DNA of 20,237 bases from JAEYFP01 sp964566545 (GTDB lineage Bacteria > Bacillota > Clostridia > Lachnospirales > Lachnospiraceae), in the NCBI GenBank assembly GCA_964566545.1, contig CAZMIX010000045.1:1-20237 (forward strand). The letters run 5' to 3'. Of the stretch, positions 15,934 through 20,237 are shown piece by piece. Both the position numbers and the translations under genes were made by a program. How positions within the stretch are numbered: the stretch's first letter is position 1; every line of letters begins with the position of its first letter. The notes beneath the pieces are model-generated. The model had not been told where the DNA came from, searched no databases, and saw nothing but the letters and a program-made list of their open reading frames with translations.

Positions 15934-15956
15934 GGGATAGTTCCTTTTTTATTTTT

Positions 15957-15985
15957 AGTATATCTCGTTTCCACGAGCGGTGCAA
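15957..15985 (-). promoter_or_regulatory. Putative promoter of tmcAL
   Basis: On the minus strand TTGCAC (15980-15985) and TATACT (15957-15962) are 17 bp apart and lie just upstream of the tmcAL ribosome site. The -35 touches the inverted repeat at 15986-16016. Confidence 0.55.
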
Positions 15986-16016
15986 TGCATTACGCAGCAA
16001 TTCATTGCATAATGCA
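15986..16016. repeat. Inverted repeat in the tmcAL-pta gap, candidate operator
   Basis: Arms TGCATTACGCA (15986-15996) and TGCATAATGCA (16006-16016) are inverted with one mismatch in 11, around a 9-bp centre. A second, shorter pair TGCAATG (15981-15987) and CATTGCA (16003-16009) is nested. It lies directly behind the tmcAL -35 and about 90 bp from the pta promoter. No T-tract follows, so it is more likely a protein site than a terminator. Confidence 0.5.
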
Positions 16017-16102
16017 TACACAAAACCGGCAAAATTGATAAAAATTTAACATACAATTGAAGTAATGTACTCGATTTTGCACAAAAATCCCCGATATTTT
16101 GC

Positions 16103-16131
16103 TTGTGCGACCCTGATCCATATCTTATAAT
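16103..16131 (+). promoter_or_regulatory. Putative sigma-A promoter of pta
   Basis: TTGTGC (16103-16108) and a consensus TATAAT (16126-16131) are separated by 17 bp, about 70 bp before the pta ATG. Confidence 0.6.
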
Positions 16132-16203
16132 TAAAATAGTGTTTTATGAACTTATGATATGTTACATATTAGCATTACGTTGGGGCTTGAAAGGAGCAGA
16201 GGT

Positions 16204-17205
16204 ATGTCATTTATTGATTCGATCAAAGACAGGGCAAAGCAGGATTTAAAAACGATTGTAATGCCGGAGACAGATGACAGAAGGACTTTACTTGCGGCAG
16301 CAAGGGTGATAGAGGAAAATCTGGCGAATATTGTTATGATCGGAAAACAGGAAAAGATCATGGAGGGCGCAAAGTGGCTGGAGCTTGATTTGTCTAAAAT
16401 CACGGTAATTGACCCGGACAATACGGAGAAGCTGGAGCGTTATACGAAAAAGCTTTATGAGCTTAGGAAATCAAAGGGAATGACACTGGAGAAGGCAAGG
16501 GAACGCCTTTTAACAGATTACCTGATGTTCGGCGTTATGATGGTAAAGCTGCAGGATGCGGACGGTATGGTGGCAGGTGCCTGTCACGCGACAGCGGATG
16601 TTTTGCGTCCGTCGCTGCAGGTATTAAAGACGGCTCCGGGAGTTGATCTTGTATCCGGCTTCTTTATTTTAGATGTACCCAACTGTGAATCTGGTGCAAA
16701 CGGAACGTTTCTGTTTGCGGATTGCGGATTGAATCAGGATCCGACTTCGGAGGAGCTTGCGAGTATCGCCAACTCGTCCGCAAAGAGCTTTACGAACCTC
16801 GTAGGCGCGAAGCCGATTGTCGCGATGCTTTCTCATTCCACAAAAGGAAGTGCAAAGCATCCGCTTGTGGATAAAGTTGTAAAAGCGACGGAGATTGCGA
16901 AGAAAAAATATCCTTATTTGGCATTGGACGGAGAATTGCAGCCGGATGCGGCACTTGTGCCGTCGATTGCGCATTCCAAAGCGCCGGACAGCGAAATCGC
17001 CGGAACGGCGAACGTCTTGATTTTCCCCAATCTGGATTGCGGGAATATTAGCTATAAACTTGTACAAAGGCTTGGAAAAGCGGAGGCTTACGGACCGATG
17101 CTGCAGGGTCTTTCAAGACCGGTCAATGACTTGTCCCGCGGCTGCACGGCGGAGGACATCGTGGGTGTCGTAGCGCTTACGGCAGTACAGGCTCAGCTTG
17201 TATAA
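16204..17205 (+). CDS. pta: Phosphate acetyltransferase
   Basis: A 333-residue Pta that interconverts acetyl-CoA plus phosphate with acetyl phosphate plus CoA, central to acetate fermentation. The short single-domain form typical of Firmicutes: it starts FIDSIKDRAKQDLKTIVMPE and contains GACHATADVLRPSLQ, ESGANGTFLFADCGLNQDP, MLSHSTKGSAKHP and DGELQPDAALVP, then NVLIFPNLDCGN near the end. The ATG at 16204 is preferred: AAGGAG (16191-16196) lies seven bases upstream, while an in-frame ATG at 16159 has no ribosome site. ackA, the usual partner, is not in the next position; rpmF follows after 171 bases with its own promoter. Confidence 0.97.
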   Translation: MSFIDSIKDRAKQDLKTIVMPETDDRRTLLAAARVIEENLANIVMIGKQEKIMEGAKWLELDLSKITVIDPDNTEKLERYTKKLYELRKSKGMTLEKARERLLTDYLMFGVMMVKLQDADGMVAGACHATADVLRPSLQVLKTAPGVDLVSGFFILDVPNCESGANGTFLFADCGLNQDPTSEELASIANSSAKSFTNLVGAKPIVAMLSHSTKGSAKHPLVDKVVKATEIAKKKYPYLALDGELQPDAALVPSIAHSKAPDSEIAGTANVLIFPNLDCGNISYKLVQRLGKAEAYGPMLQGLSRPVNDLSRGCTAEDIVGVVALTAVQAQLV

Positions 17206-17223
17206 AATTCTTGAAAATTGAGT

Positions 17224-17258
17224 CGGTCATTTGTCCGATCATTTGTCCGATAATTTTG
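17224..17258. repeat. Three tandem ~12-bp direct repeats before the rpmF promoter
   Basis: Units cggtcatttgtc (17224-17235), cgatcatttgtc (17236-17247) and the degenerate cgataattttg (17248-17258) lie end to end, ten bases before the -35 at 17268. Units one and two differ at one base. The spacing suits an activator or repressor array, but could also be simple sequence slippage. Confidence 0.75.
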
Positions 17259-17267
17259 AGAAAGCAG

Positions 17268-17296
17268 TTGACAAAGTGGAAAGTGCTCTGTATAAT
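17268..17296 (+). promoter_or_regulatory. Consensus sigma-A promoter of rpmF
   Basis: TTGACA (17268-17273) and TATAAT (17291-17296) match the consensus at every position, with the ideal 17-bp spacer. A strong constitutive promoter is expected, fitting a ribosomal protein gene. The leader to the ATG is about 75 bases. Confidence 0.88.
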
Positions 17297-17319
17297 TAGT
17301 CAAGTATGAAACGATTCCT

Positions 17320-17338
17320 ATCGTTACAGCGTAGCGAT
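17320..17338 (+). promoter_or_regulatory. Leader hairpin upstream of rpmF
   Basis: ATCGTTAC (17320-17327) can pair with GTAGCGAT (17331-17338) in an 8-bp stem with one G-U pair and a 3-base loop. It lies in the 5' leader, 20-odd bases before the ribosome site AAGGAGGT. It could be a binding site for feedback by L32, or just a stabilising stem. Confidence 0.4.
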
Positions 17339-17376
17339 TGCGTAATATGATAGTAGAAACATAAGGAGGTGTAACG

Positions 17377-17556
17377 ATGTCTATTTGTCCAAAAAATAAA
17401 TCTTCCAAGGGAAGAAGAGATAAGAGAAGAGCGAACTGGAAAATGAGCGCTCCCACTTTAGTGAAGTGTAGCAAATGCGGCGAGCTGATGGTGCCTCACA
17501 GAGTTTGTAAGGCATGTGGTTCCTATAACAAAAAGGAAATTATCAAAGCTGATTAA
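17377..17556 (+). CDS. rpmF: 50S ribosomal protein L32
   Basis: A 59-residue protein of the large ribosomal subunit. It starts MSICPKNKSSKGRRDKRRAN, the usual basic N-terminus, then has WKMSAPTLVKC. Four cysteines form a zinc ribbon: CSKCGELM (first pair) and VCKACGSYN (second pair), so this is the zinc-binding (C+) form. It ends KKEIIKAD. The strong ribosome site AAGGAGGT (17363-17370) precedes the ATG. It has its own consensus promoter and is followed by a clear terminator, so it can be expressed apart from both pta and plsX. The DUF177 (YceD) gene that often precedes rpmF is missing. Confidence 0.97.
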   Translation: MSICPKNKSSKGRRDKRRANWKMSAPTLVKCSKCGELMVPHRVCKACGSYNKKEIIKAD

Positions 17557-17567
17557 TTAAAAAGATC

Positions 17568-17600
17568 AAGGCTTTTCGGAAAACCGAAGAGCCTTATTTT
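17568..17600 (+). terminator. Rho-independent terminator after rpmF
   Basis: A 12-bp stem AAGGCTTTTCGG (17568-17579) / CCGAAGAGCCTT (17583-17594), with one G-U pair and an AAA loop, is followed by ATTTTT. It separates rpmF from plsX. Confidence 0.88.
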
Positions 17601-17682
17601 TATTAGATAGGAAATTTCTCAAAATTTTATTTTGCATTTCTCATAGGGCATAAAACCCTTCAAAAATAAGGGAAAAAAGTGA

Positions 17683-17711
17683 TTGATTTTTACTATAATG
17701 TCTTGTATAGT
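17683..17711 (+). promoter_or_regulatory. Putative sigma-A promoter of plsX
   Basis: TTGATT (17683-17688) and TATAGT (17706-17711) are 17 bp apart, between the rpmF terminator and plsX. It would start about 50 bases before the chosen ATG. No convincing FapR-type operator was recognised around it. Confidence 0.6.
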
Positions 17712-17767
17712 AATTTATAGGTGTTTTGCGAAAGAAAAAAGGATATAAATTTAGGCGGGTAGATGGA

Positions 17768-18772
17768 ATGGTAAATGTTGCTTTGGATGCGATGGGTGGT
17801 GACAACGCCCCACAGGAAATTATAAAGGGTGCTCTTGATGCGCTTGCTTTGCGGGATGATATTAAGGTTTACTTATGCGGAAAGCGCGAGCTGCTTCAGG
17901 CAGGATTAAAGAATAGTAGCTATGGGTCGGACAGGCTGGAAATCGTTGATGCACAGGAAATTATTGAGACAGGCGAGCCTCCCGTCATGGCAATTAGAAA
18001 AAAGAAGGAGTCTTCTATTGTAAAGGGTCTTGGACTTGTAAAGGATGGCATCTGTGATGCGTTTGTATCTGCCGGCAGTTCGGGAGCCGTTCTCGTAGGA
18101 GGACAATTTGTCGTTGGCAGGATCAGAGGCGTGGAGAGACCGCCGCTTGCACCGCTTATCCCGACGGAAAAGGGAGTCGCAATTTTGGTTGACTGTGGTG
18201 CCAATGTGGACGCCAGAGCTTCTCATCTTGTGCAGTTTGCCAAGATGGGTTCCGTGTATATGGAATATGTGGTCGGGGTTAAAAAGCCGAGAGTTGCCAT
18301 TGTCAATATCGGCGCAGAAGAGGAGAAGGGTAACATGCTCGTAAAGGAGGCATACCCGCTTCTCAAGAATTGCCCTGATATTAATTTCATCGGAAGTATA
18401 GAGGCGCGGGATATTCCAAGAGGTCATGCGGATGTCATCGTGTGCGAAGCGTTTGTCGGAAATGTTATATTAAAGCTGTACGAAGGTGTCGGTTCGACGT
18501 TCCTTACAATGGTAAAACAGGGGCTGATGTCCACGTTTCGCAGTAAAATAGGCGCGCTGCTGATCAAACCGGCATTGAAGCAGACAATGAAAAAGTTTGA
18601 TTCTTCCGAATACGGCGGAGCACCGCTGCTCGGACTGAATGGTCTCGTCGTGAAAACACATGGCAGCTCAAAAGCAAAGGAGATCACCAACTCGATTATT
18701 CAGTGTGTCACATTTAAGGAACAGGAAATTAATAAAAAAATAAACGAAAAAATTAATTTGAAGGATGAGTAA
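17768..18772 (+). CDS. plsX: Phosphate acyltransferase PlsX
   Basis: PlsX turns acyl-ACP plus phosphate into acyl phosphate, the first committed step of phosphatidic acid synthesis in most Gram-positives. The N-terminus VNVALDAMGGDNAPQEIIKGA is diagnostic. Later blocks include SAGSSGAVLVGG, ERPPLAPLIPT, ILVDCGANVDA, IGAEEEKGN and DVIVCEAFVGNVILKL. The ATG at 17768 gives 334 residues, the usual size. An upstream TTG at 17726 would add 14 residues and would lie only some 8 bases from the predicted transcription start, so it is rejected. The gene sits between rpmF and acpP as in many Firmicutes; acpP follows 16 bases after its stop. Confidence 0.96.
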   Translation: MVNVALDAMGGDNAPQEIIKGALDALALRDDIKVYLCGKRELLQAGLKNSSYGSDRLEIVDAQEIIETGEPPVMAIRKKKESSIVKGLGLVKDGICDAFVSAGSSGAVLVGGQFVVGRIRGVERPPLAPLIPTEKGVAILVDCGANVDARASHLVQFAKMGSVYMEYVVGVKKPRVAIVNIGAEEEKGNMLVKEAYPLLKNCPDINFIGSIEARDIPRGHADVIVCEAFVGNVILKLYEGVGSTFLTMVKQGLMSTFRSKIGALLIKPALKQTMKKFDSSEYGGAPLLGLNGLVVKTHGSSKAKEITNSIIQCVTFKEQEINKKINEKINLKDE

Positions 18773-18788
18773 GAAAGGACGAGTAACA

Positions 18789-19019
18789 ATGGAGTATGAA
18801 AAGCTTAAAAAAATTATTGCAGAGGTTTTGAATGTCGATGAGGACGAGGTAATGATGGGAACGAAGTTTGTCGACGATCTGGGAGCGGATTCGCTGGATA
18901 TTTTCCAGATCATTATGGGTATCGAAGAGGAATTTGATGTGGAGATATCGACAGAAGAGGCAGAGAAGATTGTATCAGTCGGTGATGCGGTCGAGAAGAT
19001 TAAAAATGCCTTGAGTTGA
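18789..19019 (+). CDS. acpP: Acyl carrier protein
   Basis: A 76-residue acidic carrier protein for fatty-acid synthesis. The phosphopantetheine site is Ser35 in GADSLDIFQI; family members usually read DSLD or DSLE followed by hydrophobic residues. Helix boundaries (YEKLKKIIAEVL, IFQIIMGIEEEF, VGDAVEKIKNAL) are typical. The ATG at 18789 is preferred to one at 18765, which overlaps plsX and adds eight residues (SKKGRVT); an AAAGGA site suits 18789. It is co-transcribed with plsX, whose product uses acyl-ACP as substrate, and is followed by a hairpin before rnc. Confidence 0.96.
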   Translation: MEYEKLKKIIAEVLNVDEDEVMMGTKFVDDLGADSLDIFQIIMGIEEEFDVEISTEEAEKIVSVGDAVEKIKNALS

Positions 19020-19046
19020 GAAGCCTGAAGTTGTGAAAGCTTGGTA

Positions 19047-19091
19047 CAGAGTGAGCTCGGAAGACCTTTGGTTTTTCGAGCCTCTGCTTTT
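19047..19091 (+). terminator. Long hairpin between acpP and rnc (partial terminator or RNase III site)
   Basis: CAGAG (19047-19051) pairs with CTCTG (19082-19086); after a 3-base bulge (tga), GCTCGGAAGACC (19055-19066) pairs with GGTTTTTCGAGC (19070-19081) around a TTT loop, with two G-U pairs. In all 17 bp. A short T run (19088-19091) follows, then the rnc ribosome site about 20 bases on. It may end most acpP transcripts, or be cut by RNase III itself. Confidence 0.65.
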
Positions 19092-19121
19092 AAAGAAGCA
19101 TCAGTGAGGAAAAGGGCGTCT

Positions 19122-19820
19122 ATGAACAAGATTATAGGATACAAAGGATTGGAAGCGAAAATCGGCTATACGTTCAGAAACCAGGAGCTGCTGAAACTTG
19201 CATTGACACACAGCTCTTTTTCTAATGAGCTGAAATTAAACAAGACGGATAATTATGAGCGGTTGGAATTTTTGGGTGACGCTGTGCTTGAGCTTGCAGT
19301 CAGCGAATATTTATACCAGAGAAATCCGAATATGCACGAAGGAGAAATGACGAAGTTGCGCGCGAGCCTTGTTTGCGAGCCTACGCTTGCTTTTTGTGCG
19401 AAAAGCTTTTCGCTCGGTGATTATTTATTGCTCGGTAAAGGTGAGGAGCAGACCGGAGGCAGGACGCGGGACTCAATTATATCTGATTCTTTTGAGGCAG
19501 TTATTGGAGCGATTTATTTGGATGGTGGCTTTGAACAGGCGAAGATGTTCATTGAAAAATATGTACTGCTGGACATGGATCATAAAATAGAATTTACGGA
19601 CAGTAAAACGATCTTGCAGGAATATGCGCAGGAAAATGGAGAGAAGCTCTCCTATGAGCTGATTTCTGAAATAGGCCCGGCGCATGACAGAAAATATCTT
19701 GTACATGCACTGATAAACGGCACTGTTGTTTCAGAGGGGCTGGGCAAGACGAAGAAAAGTGCGGAACAGCAGGCGGCATTTGCTGTTCTTCAGAATTTAC
19801 ATATCGAAGACAGGGAGTAG
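19122..19820 (+). CDS. rnc: Ribonuclease III
   Basis: Double-strand-specific RNase that matures rRNA and many mRNAs. 232 residues. The family signature ERLEFLGDAVL is at 46-56, with Glu49 and Asp53 expected to bind metal; the second pair is Asp122 and Glu125 in SDSFEAVIGAIYLDGG. A double-stranded RNA binding domain follows (about 160-228): DSKTILQEYAQENG, then GLGKTKKSAEQQAAFAVL. The ATG at 19122 is chosen with AAAGGG just upstream; the longer frame from 19041 begins inside the hairpin region and adds 27 unconserved residues. smc begins seven bases after the stop, the common rnc-smc order of Firmicutes. Confidence 0.96.
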   Translation: MNKIIGYKGLEAKIGYTFRNQELLKLALTHSSFSNELKLNKTDNYERLEFLGDAVLELAVSEYLYQRNPNMHEGEMTKLRASLVCEPTLAFCAKSFSLGDYLLLGKGEEQTGGRTRDSIISDSFEAVIGAIYLDGGFEQAKMFIEKYVLLDMDHKIEFTDSKTILQEYAQENGEKLSYELISEIGPAHDRKYLVHALINGTVVSEGLGKTKKSAEQQAAFAVLQNLHIEDRE

Positions 19821-19827
19821 TGGGTGA

Positions 19828-20237
19828 ATGTATTTAAAAAGCATTGAGGTGCATGGATTCAAATCGTTTGCAAACAAAATCACATTTAAGTTCCATAACG
19901 GTATTACGGCCATTGTCGGTCCGAACGGAAGCGGAAAAAGCAACGTTGCGGACGCGGTGCGCTGGGTTCTTGGAGAACAGCGCATCAAGCAGCTTCGTGG
20001 TGCCAGTATGCAGGATGTCATTTTTTCCGGCACCGAGATGAGAAAGCCGATGGGTTATGCGTACGTATCGATCACGCTGGATAATTCCGACCATAAGCTT
20101 GCGGTTGATTTTGAAGAGGTGACGGTGTCCAGACGCGTATACCGTTCGGGAGAAAGCGAATATCTCATTAATGGTGCGCCGTGTCGATTGAAGGACGTTT
20201 ATGAAATGTTCTATGACACCGGGATCGGAAAGGAAGG
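19828..20237 (+). CDS. smc: Chromosome segregation ATPase Smc (5' part, cut by window end)
   Basis: The first 136 residues of Smc, the condensin ATPase that organises and segregates the chromosome. It opens MYLKSIEVHGFKSFANKITF. Walker A GPNGSGKSN is at 31-39, then ADAVRWVLGEQ and SMQDVIFSGTE. The later blocks VSRRVYRSGESEYLING and KDVYEMFYDTGIGKEG are typical of the N-terminal head. The frame is open to the window edge; the coiled coils, hinge and C-terminal head lie outside. It starts seven bases after rnc. Confidence 0.97.
   Translation, partial: MYLKSIEVHGFKSFANKITFKFHNGITAIVGPNGSGKSNVADAVRWVLGEQRIKQLRGASMQDVIFSGTEMRKPMGYAYVSITLDNSDHKLAVDFEEVTVSRRVYRSGESEYLINGAPCRLKDVYEMFYDTGIGKE

Noticed and set aside
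17906..18427. 173-codon antisense frame within plsX
   Set aside because: Shadow of a conserved gene with no motif or ribosome site.
1..20237. CRISPR arrays, transposases, phage genes, or toxin-antitoxin pairs
   Set aside because: No regularly spaced repeats, no DDE/recombinase or phage motifs, and no paired small genes were found.

Overview
The window looks like a low-GC Gram-positive chromosome of the class Clostridia, most likely a Lachnospiraceae-type gut anaerobe. This rests on strong AGGAGG-type ribosome binding sites, the rpmF-plsX-acpP-rnc-smc order, a VanW-domain surface protein, a DNA polymerase I with a degenerate proofreading domain, the paired ACT/PFL-family genes, and an FtsA-like protein beside polA and coaE. 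It is a draft assembly: a 10-N placeholder (5992-6001) sits inside one gene, and both window edges cut features.

Left part (1-3250) is AT-rich and accessory in character. It begins with the 3' end of a class II tRNA, probably tRNA-Leu. Then come a decayed GNAT acetyltransferase (two internal deletions plus a premature stop), an intact alpha/beta hydrolase, and a minus-strand operon of a MerR regulator and an EFR1-type flavodoxin/ferredoxin fusion. The MerR gene has a promoter with a 19-bp spacer filled by a near-perfect palindrome. A decayed AraC/GyrI-type regulator, also broken by internal deletions, closes the region.

Middle part (3250-14660) is a mostly plus-strand housekeeping block: VanW-domain exported protein; small Smr-domain protein; HerA-like (DUF853/YjgR) ATPase; small zf-HC2 membrane protein; polA; coaE; an FtsA-like ATPase with a repeated C-terminal extension; a WalJ/YycJ-type metallo-hydrolase; and the ACT-domain and PFL-family (UPF0210/DUF711) pair. 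Genes from the HerA-like ATPase onward are tightly spaced.

Right part (14660-20237): tmcAL (tRNA-Met cytidine acetate ligase) on the minus strand converges on the PFL gene and diverges from pta. After pta comes a consensus promoter driving rpmF (L32), a rho-independent terminator, then plsX, acpP, rnc and the start of smc. This is the classical fatty-acid/ribosome/chromosome cluster. ackA and the DUF177 gene, which often lie between pta and rpmF in relatives, are absent here. A long hairpin separates acpP from rnc.

I see no CRISPR array, transposase, phage module or clear new defence system. The most interesting leads are the FtsA-like protein with three related C-terminal units, the MerR operator-promoter, the hairpin before rnc, the tandem repeats before the rpmF promoter, and the deletion-style decay of two accessory genes.
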